Shown: positions 10,620 to 20,565 of the stretch, one piece after another
Layout: each line of letters starts with the position of its first letter
Numbering within the stretch: position 1 is the first letter of the stretch
From: Megalonaias nervosa
Taxonomy: Eukaryota; Mollusca; Bivalvia; Unionida; Unionidae
Assembly (NCBI GenBank): GCA_016617855.1
Contig: JAECUM010009351.1
Span: forward strand, 21,525-85,524
Length of the DNA stretch: 64,000 nt
Direction of reading: 5' to 3'
The notes under the pieces: generated by a model
Told to the model about the DNA's origin: nothing
Database searches by the model: none
Seen by the model: only the letters and a program-made list of their open reading frames with translations
Translations under genes and position numbers: made by a program

Positions 10620-11114
10620 TCAAAAAGGTCTTTTTCTCTTGGGTCGTAATAAAAAAATCTGATACATTTCTTTCTGACTCCTTAACTCTGCCAAAATGTC
10701 TATGAGTATAGTCATCATTTGACTTTCACCGTCCTCCTTCTCTCCTTGACCTTGTTTCTTCTCTGCTTCTTCTTCTTCTTCTTCCTGTCGTTTTCTTCTT
10801 GCCTCTTCTTCTTGCTGTTGCTGTTGAAGGAGAAAGGTTTGTTCTGCTTCTTCTGCTGCTGTAAAAATTTCTCCAATTCTTTCTTTCTGTTTCTGTTTAA
10901 AATCCTCGATGTGTGGTAAGAAAGGAGAAGGTGGCGAAGGTGCTGGTACCAGAACAAATTCTTGCGAAGAACAGAGAAAATCCACTAAATCCCAATTGAA
11001 ACTGGTCTCTTCTGGAAGTAGGTCTGTGTTTGCTTTGGTGGCTGCTGCTATGCCATCACTTCTTGTCTCTACGGCTGGTGCACCCCAATTCATCGTCTTC
11101 TTAGTTTCCGTCAT
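10620..11114 (-). CDS. Gln/Glu-rich coiled-coil protein, A/B lineage-specific
   Basis: The start MTETKKTMNWGAP was chosen because element B's homologue (45768) starts there and the extra upstream codons overlap the TATA region. The 164-residue product has an acidic N-terminal third and a Pro-rich PAPSPPSPFLPH hinge. A long poly-Gln/Glu/Lys/Arg coiled coil follows (near residues 85-130), then a hydrophobic ILIDILAELRSQKEMYQIF segment and a basic RPKRKRP end. In B the frame continues about 35 codons further, so this copy is probably C-terminally truncated by a stop. The position next to the element terminus and the CRE/TATA promoter suggest an early gene. No known family was recognised. Confidence 0.55.
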   Translation of the reverse strand: MTETKKTMNWGAPAVETRSDGIAAATKANTDLLPEETSFNWDLVDFLCSSQEFVLVPAPSPPSPFLPHIEDFKQKQKERIGEIFTAAEEAEQTFLLQQQQQEEEARRKRQEEEEEEAEKKQGQGEKEDGESQMMTILIDILAELRSQKEMYQIFLLRPKRKRPF

Positions 11115-11337
11115 GTTCCAACTTTGTCGCATTGATTCACTGCGCAGAGACACTAGCGCATCTATATAGGGAATGTGACGTCACATGCAGCTCTCTTCGG
11201 ATTGGAAGACAGACTCCGCATTGTGACTGAATTTTTTAACGCGTGTTAGGATTGGGGAAAAAACTCCATTTTGATCCGCTCTTCCACTATAAATAACCAT
11301 GGTTCACTTCATTCCCTTCACCTATTCTCGTCACAAG
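11115..11337. promoter_or_regulatory. Bidirectional CRE/TATA promoter, element A
   Basis: Between two divergent starts lie a minus-strand TATA (CTATATAG, about 11162-11169), a perfect CRE palindrome TGACGTCA (11176-11183) and a plus-strand TATA (CTATAAATA, about 11287-11295). The same block occurs at 45536-45767 and 51197-51381 in element B, which supports functional conservation. Confidence 0.6.
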
Positions 11338-11526
11338 ATGTGGACTAACGTAGAATCATCTACCCTCCTATTGTCGATGCCGTTCAACCCAGACTATCCC
11401 ATGTATGTCAAATCATCATGGGCTATCACCCAGATCACTGAGACGGCTCTTTGGAAACGAAGGATCTATGTGGAGAGACAAGGCTGTCTGAAGAGAGTCT
11501 TAATCTACGGTCCAAAGGTCAGATGA
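11338..11526 (+). pseudogene. Small Arg-rich protein, element A copy (truncated)
   Basis: The start MWTNVESST matches the two B copies (45302-45535 and 51382-51615). Here the frame stops after ERQGCLKRVLIYGPKVR, where B continues with a basic RRSLRKRRRP end. The stop is a TGA at a CGA codon of B, consistent with CpG decay. It is about 62 residues, mostly beta/helix mixed with a conserved ERQGCLKRVLIYGP segment. Function is unknown. It is the outermost gene before the terminal repeat. Confidence 0.5.
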
Positions 11527-11584
11527 AGTTTGAGGAAGAGAAGAAGATCCGTACGATGCCCTCTATGTTGACAGAATGATGTTA

Positions 11585-11800
11585 AGAAAAAAACCAAAGG
11601 CTCTTTTCATGGCCATTCCATTGCCTCAAAAAAATTTACTCTCTCTTGCCTAAAATTTTTTTTAGTCGATTTTATATTTTATGTGTGATAAATTTAGAGC
11701 CGCTCCATTGCCTCAAAGAGATATTTATTCTCTTTTGCCTAAAATTTTTTTTAGTCGACTTTATATTTTATGTGTGATAGATTTATGTTCATAAATCTAT
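11585..11800. repeat. Tandem duplication, about 95-bp unit, x2
   Basis: Two successive copies start at CCATTGCCTCAAA and run through a TAAAATTTTTTTTAGTCGA core to TTATATTTTATGTGTGATA. A related single copy occurs in the TIR of element B near 45150-45280. Confidence 0.6.
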
Positions 11801-11959
11801 GTACGTGTCATATGTCTTTTTTTCCCCACTGTTGCTGTTTGCTGTTTGGCCTGATTGAGGTCAGCCTCTTGCAACATTGTTGCCAATGTCCAGTACCGTG
11901 ACATCATCATTCCTATTAATCCTATACAAACCCAACCTATGTTTCACTTTCTCTTGTCC

Positions 11960-12124
11960 ATATATAGTCCCAACCTTTTGTCCCTATAAATTTTGTCCCT
12001 ATATCATCCCAGGGGTTTTTATAATGCTAATTCCCACTGTCCATATAAATCTTGTCCCTATATCATCCCAGGAGGTCTTGTAATGCTAATTCCCATTGCC
12101 CCTATATCGTCCCACATTACTACT
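11960..12124. repeat. Terminal tract of element A with 67-bp tandem units
   Basis: Two copies of a unit containing GTCCCTATATCATCCCAGG and TAATGCTAATTCCCA precede the end ACTACT at 12119-12124. The end motif mirrors the AGTAGT start of element B, so I read this as the right terminal inverted repeat. Confidence 0.55.
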
Positions 12125-13873
12125 TACCTGAGTGATTGAAGGAAATGTTTTACGTTTATTACACTGTGGTAACATATCTCCGCAGTTGGAAGGATGAAAC
12201 ATTTCATAAGAGTATCTTTCAGAAACCAGTAAATTTGAATTATATCAGATCCATGTAAAACGATCATTTATCATAATCTCTTACAAAAGAAAGAAATAAT
12301 TTATTTTAATATGTTGATGTTATACCGTTTTGGAGGTGTTTTAATATCAGTATTTTGTAAGAGATTAGTTTTACTTCAAGTCAAAAGGACAAAACTATAT
12401 ATCACTGGCAGGATATAGCTGATTTGTAGTCCCAAGCCTAATAAAGACAAAATAAATATTTTATTTCACCTCTTTATAAATTTAAAATATTTTTTGGAAA
12501 CCTTCCAAAATAAAAACTGTATTGAAAATTAACTAAATTTAAAATTTTGAAATAATTGTCAAAATCCAACTTTGTAATTATATATATGAATAGGATTAGG
12601 GACAATCCAGAATTCCAAAGTTTAGGGTGGTGTTTTGTCAACTTGAAACCAGTTACAAGTTAATGCTCAAGTTCGAAAATTTGAATAAAATCAGCACTAA
12701 TGAAGCATGATGTAGGATTCCAATATTCCAAATTTAGTTTCTAAAAGAAAAATAAACCAAAGTAATAAAATTACAAAAATAAACAACATGTACACACAAA
12801 GTTTTTCTATTGCATGTAATATAATGGCACCAATAAGATGTACAATTTGAACATAAGAATACAATTAGCATAAAATTGTATTCAGCATTTTCACAAGCAC
12901 AACAAATACTGTCATTGTTTTAAAACAGTTGTGTGTATTTATATGTGAAATATGATTATAAATAATTCATTACTTCCAACGCAGACATTTTTCCATGTTG
13001 GTGTTTAGTTTGAGAATTTTTTTAAAAAAACTCCTTCTTGAATCCTTTCATAATAATAACAATCTGCATCTCATGTGCCCCAAGCACCACGGCTAATCAT
13101 TTTTCAGAAGTGATTTTCTGTGTAAACCTTCAAATTCTGCTGCAATGTAATATAAGTAACCATTTGTGGTCTCATGTTTGTAAGCAAATATGGTGGATAG
13201 CAATGTACAACTACACAGTGAAATCAATACCTACTTTTGATTGGTCAGTGTGCCCAGTTTGATTGACAGGTTGGAACTGTCAATTGCCACAGACATAGTG
13301 GGTTGTTATACCCCCAGTGTGGAAGCTGCTAAGAGTGGGACAGTTGACACCAAGTTCAATTCAAATGGACCAGTCAAATATAGTAAACCAGTGGGCTCAG
13401 ACAATGGGAGTGTGGTCTAAAATTTAAGCACGAACAGGCATCATGTACGTAGGAAAATTTCACTAAGATTGCAGTGCGATTAGGATTTGGGAGGAGTATA
13501 CATGCATGAGTCTGACTCAGATCACAGTGTACTAGGAAAAGGAACTGTGTGGTTAAGCAAATTCTAAAGAAAGGCCATTCTGAGATTTGTGGTAACTTAT
13601 CTTGTAAAGGGGAAATTGAATTGGATTTAAAAGCTTCAAAGGAAGCTTTCAGGGTGCACACACAAGTCGGCATAATAGTAGAAGGAGGAAGGACAAGAGT
13701 GGAAGGGAGGAAGGAGGAAGGAAAGCAGAAAGGAGGAAGAGGTGGAAATGAAAGAAAGGAGGAAGGAAAGGAGGAAGTAAGAAGAAGTAAATGGAAGGAG
13801 GAAGAGTGTGTGTGTATATGTGTGTGTGTGTGTGATTTGGATTTTTATCGTAGCTTTAAAAAATTTTCAGTCA
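12125..13873. other. Intervening AT-rich DNA between elements A and C
   Basis: No gene is recognised. A purine-rich simple tract (GGAAGGAGGAAGG type) lies at about 13680-13805, followed by (GT)n near 13807-13832. The rest is AT-rich without clear repeats. Confidence 0.5.
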
Positions 13874-13878
13874 TATTG

Positions 13879-14023
13879 AGCAGCAGAGAGGGTGAACAGA
13901 CCACTTGCCTGAGACATTAAAGTTTTTGTCTTAATAATGAAAACTTCTTTAATTGACCAGATTTTTTCTGATTTTTTTCACAATCTGGTCACTACGCGTT
14001 GGTCGTTCACCCTCTCTGCTGCT
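13879..14023. repeat. Left TIR of element C, self-palindromic
   Basis: The first 19 bases (AGCAGCAGAGAGGGTGAAC) are the exact reverse complement of the last 19 (14005-14023). Inside are two further inverted repeats. One is ATTAAAGTTTT (13916-13926) with AAAACTT...TAAT (13940-13953), carrying a 3-base bulge. The other is GACCAGATT (13955-13963) with AATCTGGTC (13982-13990). Together they can form a three-way, T-shaped fold. Confidence 0.9.
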
Positions 14024-14030
14024 ATGGTTT

Positions 14031-14693
14031 TTATCCAAAAATTGTATCAAGTCCGTTACGATATCTTGACCTCGGATCATGTAAATTTATTGTTACAAAA
14101 CCAAAGGGAGCAGCTTGTGCTTTTGAAAAGAAATTTTTAAATTTGTTCATGTCCATGTCCCCAGAACACCAAGTATAATAAATATTCTGCAGCGTATGAT
14201 TATCTACGCCATTAAATACAACTAAAACGTTACAGTTATCCCTGATCACTTTTGGAATTTGTGTATAACGCTGTGTAACATAAATCACGTCTGTGTTTTT
14301 GTGACGGCCTCGAGAAAATATTCTAGCTGGATTGGATTGTTTGTCTAGCATAACATCATCATACACTACTAAATTATTAATGAATCCATCTAGATCATCT
14401 ACGGATGGCGCTTCATCAATATCAGTAATAAAGTCTATGACATTGTCTTCATGCAACAATTTTGCGTTTTCATTAAAATCTTTAAGTACTTCGTAACATC
14501 GCTGATCATCTACAGATGGCGCTATCAAATATAATTTATCCCACTTCAGCCATCGCATTATTAGATTAAGCAATAATTACGTCTTCCCATTTCCAGATGG
14601 GCCTATTATAATCATTCTGATAGAATTCGGAAGCGCTGGATGGTGCTTTACTGGTTCTTGTTTTCGTGTCGCAGAAAAGTCAATTATATCCAT
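14031..14693 (-). pseudogene. FtsK/HerA-type packaging ATPase of element C (one stop)
   Basis: The frame starts MDIIDFSATRKQEPVKHHP at 14693 and reaches Walker A GPSGNGKT at about residues 33-40. It is immediately followed by an in-frame TAA, after which the same frame runs open to LDTIFG at 14031. Walker B is LVVYDDVML in the second half, followed by DVIYVTQRYTQIP, the usual packaging-ATPase sensor region. The predicted length is about 220 residues. The start sits 12 bp from the divergent PLA2 start, so both share one promoter gap. The gene ends 8 bp inside the left TIR. One nonsense change separates it from an intact frame. Confidence 0.85.
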
Positions 14694-14705
14694 ATAATAA
14701 ATAAT

Positions 14706-15209
14706 ATGATTCTATATTGTGTTCGATGCAGTGCATCTACACCTACTACTGAATTAACGACAATAACAACAAAAAATAAAAGACGAGCACTTACAGGTAA
14801 GTGTGTGAAATGTGGCACCAAGAAATATAAATTTCTTCCAACAAAGACAGGTGGAGGTGATATTGCTGCTTCGTTAGGAAAATTACCAGGAACTCCATGG
14901 GCTAAATACCCCGGTGAGAAACATTTACCCGGATATAATTATTGTGGTCCAGGAACTCGTCTCGATATCCGACTCGATAACCAAGATCAACCAAAACCAG
15001 GAGAGTATCCAGTAAATAAGATTGATCTAGCGTGTCACATTCATGATGTTTCTTATAAAAGTAAAGATTTGCAACAACGACATCTCGCAGATGTGAAATT
15101 GATTCACGCGTTAAATTCTATACCTAATAAATCTCTCAGAGAAAAATTAGCTAGTTTTCTAGTAAAAACTGCTATGAAAGGTAAACTAATGCTAGGGGCT
15201 GGTAATTAA
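14706..15209 (+). CDS. DUF5679 zinc ribbon - phospholipase A2 protein
   Basis: It has 167 residues from MILYCVRCSAS. Residues 4-45 form a CxxC...CxxC ribbon (YCVRC, then GKCVKCGTKKYKF) of the DUF5679 type seen in large DNA viruses and adintoviruses. The second half is a parvovirus VP1-type PLA2. It has the calcium loop YCGPGT, then NKIDLACHIHDVSY with the catalytic His-Asp pair, then HLADVKLI. Such domains open endosomal membranes during capsid entry. All key residues are present and the frame is open. I chose this start over the upstream one at 14640 because the upstream codons overlap the divergent ATPase gene and lack homology. The integrase follows 16 bp downstream in the same direction. 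Confidence 0.85.
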   Translation: MILYCVRCSASTPTTELTTITTKNKRRALTGKCVKCGTKKYKFLPTKTGGGDIAASLGKLPGTPWAKYPGEKHLPGYNYCGPGTRLDIRLDNQDQPKPGEYPVNKIDLACHIHDVSYKSKDLQQRHLADVKLIHALNSIPNKSLREKLASFLVKTAMKGKLMLGAGN

Positions 15210-15225
15210 TTATGTAACTAATATA

Positions 15226-16206
15226 ATGGAATCTGTTTATTATTCCCCGAGAGGATTCTGGAGAGGTAAAGCAGCGATTAGTAAACTCGCCGAAGCAGCA
15301 AAAGTTTCACGTGATGTTGCTGCATCATGGTTAGCACGACAGGCAATATGGCAAATCTTCCTAAGTCCACCTAAAAGAATTCAGTATGCGCATTTTGATG
15401 TTAGCGTTCCTAATGAAGTTCATCAAGCGGATATACTGTTTTTACCACACGATACCATTAAAACACGTAGACGTCAATACACGTATAGATATGCGTTAAC
15501 TGTCGTTGATGTTGCGAGTAGATACAAAGAAGCGGAGCCATTATCAACAAAGACAGCATCTGAAGTTGCATCTGCGTTTGAGCGCATTTATCAACGTGGT
15601 GGTCTACGATGGCCACGGTTATTACAAGTTGATCCTGGTAAAGAATTTCTTGGAGTAGTATCATCGTTGATGAAGAAACATAACGTTAAAATCAGACGAG
15701 GACATACTGAAATTCATCGTGATCAGGCAATCGTTGAACGATTTAATAGAACACTTGCTGAGCGGTTATTTGGATACCAATATGCAAAGGAAATATCTGC
15801 TGACTTTAAGTCGGGTGAGCGATCTCGTGAATGGGTTGCAAGGTTACCAAGTGTGATATCTGCGCTAAATAATGAAATTACTCGTGCAATTTCCATGAAA
15901 CCTTCTAATGCAATAACAAAAAAATATATACCTCGTAGCAATAACGTACAAAGCCGTGAACAACCAGTATTAGGTAATGTTACAGTTAGATATTTATATG
16001 AACCTGGAGAACTTGAAGGTGGTAAAAAAAGAGCAACCGATCCTATCTGGAGCGTGACTACACATAAAATTTCTAGCGTGGTAAGATCCACTGGTAGACC
16101 TCCAATATACAGACTAGATTCTACAGCCCCTCAACGTGGATTTGTACGTGAACAATTGCAAATAATTCCTGAGGATACGCAATTACCACCACGTTCACTT
16201 ATGTAA
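15226..16206 (+). CDS. Retroviral-type DDE integrase (Maverick integrase)
   Basis: It has 326 residues, an open frame and ATG at 15226. The N-terminus (YYSPRGFWRGKAAI, then WLARQAIWQIFLSPPKRI) matches the Maverick integrase lead-in. The catalytic triad is visible as HQADILFLP (D), QVDPGKEFLG (D) and AIVERFNRTLAERLF (E), with the last pair 35-40 residues apart as expected. The C-terminus (PIYRLDS, then RGFVREQLQIIP) is the usual SH3/chromo-like DNA-binding tail. The enzyme would cut and join the element's TIRs, giving a 5-6 bp duplication, as seen here. Its 3' end overlaps the convergent helicase end by 12 bp. No lesion is visible, so this may be the youngest intact enzyme in the window. Confidence 0.92.
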   Translation: MESVYYSPRGFWRGKAAISKLAEAAKVSRDVAASWLARQAIWQIFLSPPKRIQYAHFDVSVPNEVHQADILFLPHDTIKTRRRQYTYRYALTVVDVASRYKEAEPLSTKTASEVASAFERIYQRGGLRWPRLLQVDPGKEFLGVVSSLMKKHNVKIRRGHTEIHRDQAIVERFNRTLAERLFGYQYAKEISADFKSGERSREWVARLPSVISALNNEITRAISMKPSNAITKKYIPRSNNVQSREQPVLGNVTVRYLYEPGELEGGKKRATDPIWSVTTHKISSVVRSTGRPPIYRLDSTAPQRGFVREQLQIIPEDTQLPPRSLM

Positions 16207-19200
16207 ATTAGCGCCCCGGCGTCGATTACATTCAAGACAGGTCAGCATCACATTTTCACGTGTATGACCAAGATCACTATTAATTCTGTCTACGGTAAAT
16301 TGTCTTGGATTATTATTCGAATATTGCCATAACATATTACAATTACAGCTTGCACAATTATTATTCTGTTGTTGTCTTAATGTTATAATAAATTCAGCAT
16401 CAAGATCAAGGTCACGCTTATTTTTTTTGTCACACTGTTTATAGCTGACTAATTTTTTATTGATGTCGATATTGTTAGTGATTTCTTCAGTTATTACGTA
16501 ATCTACAATAACTCTACGCAGTTGCGATATTCTCCTGACTCGAGATACGGCGAGATAAACTAAATTCGACCATTCAATACGATCATCTACAATCCAGATA
16601 CTAGTATCAGTTATAGTTAATCCCTGCGACGAGTGAATCGTTATAGCGTATCCTAACGTCCATGGCGATTTATCCATGTTCAACGCGTTCTCAACAACAT
16701 CAACAGTAACCAACACGATATCATTCAAGACAAGATTCTGTACCCTTGGTGGAATCAAGGTATCTGGTATTTCAACTTCAATATTTTGTCGTCGAGTATC
16801 TGCTGGGCGATAACACAAAGGTACATGTAGATCCGGAAACTTTTCTTTATGTAACGTAAATAATTTCTTTTGCAGTTCATCACGAACTATCTTTCTACTC
16901 GCGACTATCAAATCAGCAGGTCTCCATAAAGTTCAAAAATCATTCATAGTTGTCTCTGCAATTACTTTACGCAATATCTCGCATTGTATTTGATCTGGCT
17001 GAAGTCTGATTAATCTTTTAAGCTCTTTTAGCGGTTTATCAATAGCTCTATGGTCATCATGTATTTCTTCGTAATAATCTACGTTATTCTTCAGCCATTC
17101 ATGTGGAGACTGTCCAACAAAGGGTGGTGGTTGACCATTATCGCCACACATAATCACAGCAGTAATCTTTGTCAATAACCATTCAAGAAATGTTTTTAGT
17201 GTTTCTAACGACACCGTGCATATCTCGTCCCATATGATATACCTGGGTATATATTTTTCACCCATCCGCGATGGAGTCCATGTATCTCCGCACCATCTAA
17301 AGAAACTGTGATATGTACATGATTTTACTCCTCGTTGTTTTGTTTCTCTAGAAAGTTTATGTGTAGGTGTCAAAACAATTATATCTGAGGTATTATTTAT
17401 AAATAAATTAATCGCACGAGTTGTTTTACCTGAACCACCACACCCATTAAGATAAACGGTTTTATATCTAGATACAGGATCATACATAGATGGTGCAGAT
17501 GACTTTGATATTTGATTATTATTTTTGTAATATGTCTCCGCAATTTCAACATCGGCAGATTCAGAATAACTAAATATATTTTCTTGTTTTATCCTCCATG
17601 CCCCCCATTCACCATTACCGAGTTTTAATAAATCTTTATATTTTTTGTGTACATAAAATGAATCCGTAGCGACTCTGACAGCGTAACGAGGAAATCTTAT
17701 TTATCATCGATAATAGATTTATCGAAACGTACGCTAGCATCGAAGATCTTAAATGAGTAAACTGTGGTGACTCGCCATCAGTATAGCTCACAATGGTACC
17801 TAGTTTTGTTCCATCTGATAAATAAGCATTACATCTGTTTATAAATGTGTTTTTCTCCGTTGTATCAGCGATTATAAAATCTAATTCAGCATCGTCCATA
17901 ATCAATCTTGTACATGTTCGTTTATGATCATGTGATCCTCCTTGTGTAAACTTACCGATTATTTTTCTGCCGAGATCTTTTGCAAGTTTCTCATCATACT
18001 CGTTCCTGCATTTACTTATTTTAATGATATGATCTTCATCAATATCAGGGAATTCTTTCCTGGCATCATCGATATTAAATCTGTCCGGTTCTGGCAACCA
18101 AACTTGCTTCTGTGAACTATACGATATAATCGCTTCAGTTACTCTCAACGATATTAAAAATCCAGCATCAAGCATATATCGCAATAGTACTATCGGAACT
18201 CAACGTCGTTCTGAAAAATGTCTTCCGAACCAAGCATAAGTAATCGCATGGAGATCTTTTCTAAACTCGAATGATTCTACGTGAGCAAATCCTGTTAAGT
18301 CAAAATCTGGTAAGGGTCCGTTTATTGCAACCCTTGTCATGTCATGTGTAGGATGTCCGAATCTCTTAAAGTATTTAGAACATGCTCCATATCCAAGAAA
18401 ACTCCCAGGATAACATGCTACCATATCAACCGAGATAACATCATTGTAATCGTATTTGGTGTTCCATAATCCACCGTGCCCATATTCTATACAACTTTTC
18501 TTGACATCTTCAAGAAATTCCGATCGTGTCGTTTTCCATGAATTTCTCTCCTGAGCGAAATGAGCAGCGACTGACGGAACAGTAAAACAGTTATTCAATA
18601 ATTGTCTAACTATGACATCATCAGAGGTATATTCACGCCAAAGGCGTTGCGCAAGATGTTCCATTTCCTCATGGAGAGATTCTGTACGATAAATATCACC
18701 ATTAGGTCGTACAAATTGATCGTAATGATTATACTCCGAACTCTGAAATAACCAAACAGAAACAGGATCGGTTTTACTAATATTCTTGATAAAATCAAAG
18801 ATATCACCGTCATAAAATTTAACCGTTCTATGTCGTGGAAATATTGTTACTGCAGCAGTCCATGCGTGCGCGTTATGATCAATAATATCTATCGAAGTCC
18901 CTCTGGATTCATATTTCGATTTGTACAAAATCTCTCCTGTTAACGTCTTTACTGTTATTGGAAATTTTAATAGCTTTCCCAGCTCAGCAACGTCGCTGAT
19001 AGACGCTCCGGTATCTTTAACCGACTCTGCCCAGGCATTTATTTTTTTAAGTCTTAAATCAGTTAAACCATTACCACGTATCGCATTTGTAAAATGTTCT
19101 GTAACTCGTTCAGCTACACAGTTTATTCTTGATATTTTCATCGGCTTGAGATCTGCAACATTAGGTATATCATTCAGCGGAAATATTCCATAGACAACCG

Positions 19201-19638
19201 CAGTTACAGGGTACGATTTCTCATAATACGGTTTATCAATGCCAGTAAGTATTCCAGGTTTGGATCTGTTATTTAAGAGAACAATATTACCCCCGGACTG
19301 CACACGGACTGGATCACGCTTATCACGAATAATCCAGATATCGTCATCTGTCTCTACAATAAACTTTATTAAAATGAAATATTTTTGATTATCAAGGTGA
19401 TTAATAATTACTTTTCCTCGTTTGTCGTTCATCATATTAACGATATGTCCTATCCTGAAAGTTGACCATACATGAGCAGCACCATCGTCACGAAATTCCT
19501 TTTTGGCTTCACGGATACGTTTAGCTATATCCGCATTTGTTAAAGCTAGATCTTGCATCGAAACACTAAATTTATATTCTGGTAGTCTGTCAAGGTCAAA
19601 TCTAGCAGGGGAAGGTTCAATAACGGATATTCCTCCAT
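16195..19638 (-). pseudogene. PolB - SF1 helicase - HNH fusion of element C
   Basis: One minus-strand unit of about 1,150 codons is broken by two in-frame TGAs (18200, 16933) and a one-base shift near 17700. A second shift is likely near the start, where an ATG at 19638 is out of phase. Motifs in order are polymerase motif A VDMVACYPGSFLG (near 18420) and a motif-B-like LGRKIIGKFTQGG (near 17960). Next come motif C VRVATDSFYV (near 17665), then, without any stop, helicase Walker A NGCGGSGKTT (near 17440) and IIWDEICTV (near 17225). SF1 C-terminal motifs TIHSSQGLTI and LVYLAVSRVR follow. The tail is an HNH-like zinc module (CASCNC, FTVDRINSD, CLEC). I cannot find clear Exo motifs in the N-terminal 400 residues. 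Confidence 0.8.
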
Positions 19639-19694
19639 ATAATTAAAACAAATATTTAAATTAAAATTTTAATATATATATATAATATTATATA

Positions 19695-19944
19695 ATGATT
19701 GAAACCAGAAACAAGTGTATTTGGCTTAAACTTGGTCAAAAATGGAAGTACGGGACCAAAACCATGTGTGCAATGCGGTGTTGGGGTCAGAGGAAAAACA
19801 CAGTTATGTCTAAAATGTGGCGGAAAAAAATACAGGGAATTAAAACGATATTATGACAAAAAAAATACCTTGTCAGGTAAATCTCCTATAAAAACCGTAG
19901 AGGATTATCTGACCAGATTTCAGAATAATGATTTAAACAAATAA
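19695..19944 (+). pseudogene. Small zinc-ribbon protein, start codon out of phase
   Basis: An 81-codon frame contains PCVQCGVGV and QLCLKCGGKKY, a CxxC-x12-CxxC zinc ribbon, then a basic helix (RELKRYYDKK). The only nearby ATG (19695) is in another phase, and a TGA precedes the open frame, so a one- or two-base indel seems to have hit the first codons. The ribbon resembles the DUF5679-type ribbon of the PLA2 gene and may be a paralogue. It lies 57 bp from the PolB start, divergently transcribed. Confidence 0.5.
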
Positions 19945-19958
19945 TATTATTATATAAA

Positions 19959-20529
19959 ATGACTCAGACAAATCAGACTCATGATGAAACGATCGACAAT
20001 GATATTATAAGAAAATTGAAAATTGAGTACTATGAGAAACACGAATTTGTTAAACATCCAACCATTAAAATTATGAAGCATCCCGAGATGGTGTAATCAG
20101 ACACTGCAGATTGAAAAAACCAGTCGGTAATCTTGATAATGCTGGTTATTTTAGATTTACCGCTGGGGGAAAAAATATCTATCTCATATATTCATACTCG
20201 AATGTTTTCGTGGAGTAGTTGAAAATGCACTTGTAGTTGATCATATTGATGGAGATCCCCAGAATAATAATCTATCTAACCTGCAAACTATTACACCTAG
20301 TCAGAATTCTGCACGTGGAAAAAATGGCGTTAATAATCATTGTAAGGACGCAAGAGTTATTAGGTCTGTAAATATACAGACAGGACAGGAAATAACTTTC
20401 CCATCAATTAATGCAACTGCCAGATATTTTGGCATCAATTCTGCTTCAGTAAAACGTGTTGCAGATAATATTATTAGATCAGCATATTCATTCAAATACG
20501 ATCAGCTGATTATATTTGAATATATCTAA
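19959..20529 (+). pseudogene. HNH homing-endonuclease-like remnant
   Basis: It starts MTQTNQTHDETIDND and is interrupted by at least two stops or frameshifts before 20215. The C-terminal part is clear: VVDHIDGDPQNNNLSNLQ is an HNH core (His, Asn, Asn), followed by SQNSARGKNG. A NUMOD1-type DNA-binding segment (INATARYFGINSASVKR) then ends at 20529. Such enzymes nick or cut DNA to spread themselves and are common passengers in large DNA viruses and phages. It lies between the zinc-ribbon gene and a convergent hypothetical gene. Confidence 0.7.
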
Positions 20530-20565
20530 CTCTGTCTTCCTAACGAAAAACAGATAGTTCTACTG

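Larger units (their letters stand above)
1..12124. mobile_element. Maverick/Polinton (adintovirus-like) element A, right part
   Basis: The segment carries decayed PolB, packaging ATPase and small virion-type genes, nearly all on the minus strand. I place its right terminus at 12124 because the sequence there ends in ACTACT, the reverse of the AGTAGT start of related element B (43352-53566), after the same kind of GGGACA/CAATGGG-rich terminal tract. The left end, and presumably the capsid, protease and integrase genes, lie before position 1. Almost every gene has stops or frameshifts and a SINE has landed in PolB, so this is an old inactive copy. The 5-6 bp after 12124 (TACCTG) would be one half of the target duplication. 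Confidence 0.75.

Noticed and set aside
10719..10919. Phe-rich ORF opposite the coiled-coil gene
   Set aside because: It is the antisense of a Glu/Lys/Gln tract.
13374..13920. Protein-coding gene left of element C
   Set aside because: The frames run through a purine-rich simple tract and into the TIR on one side, with no motif.
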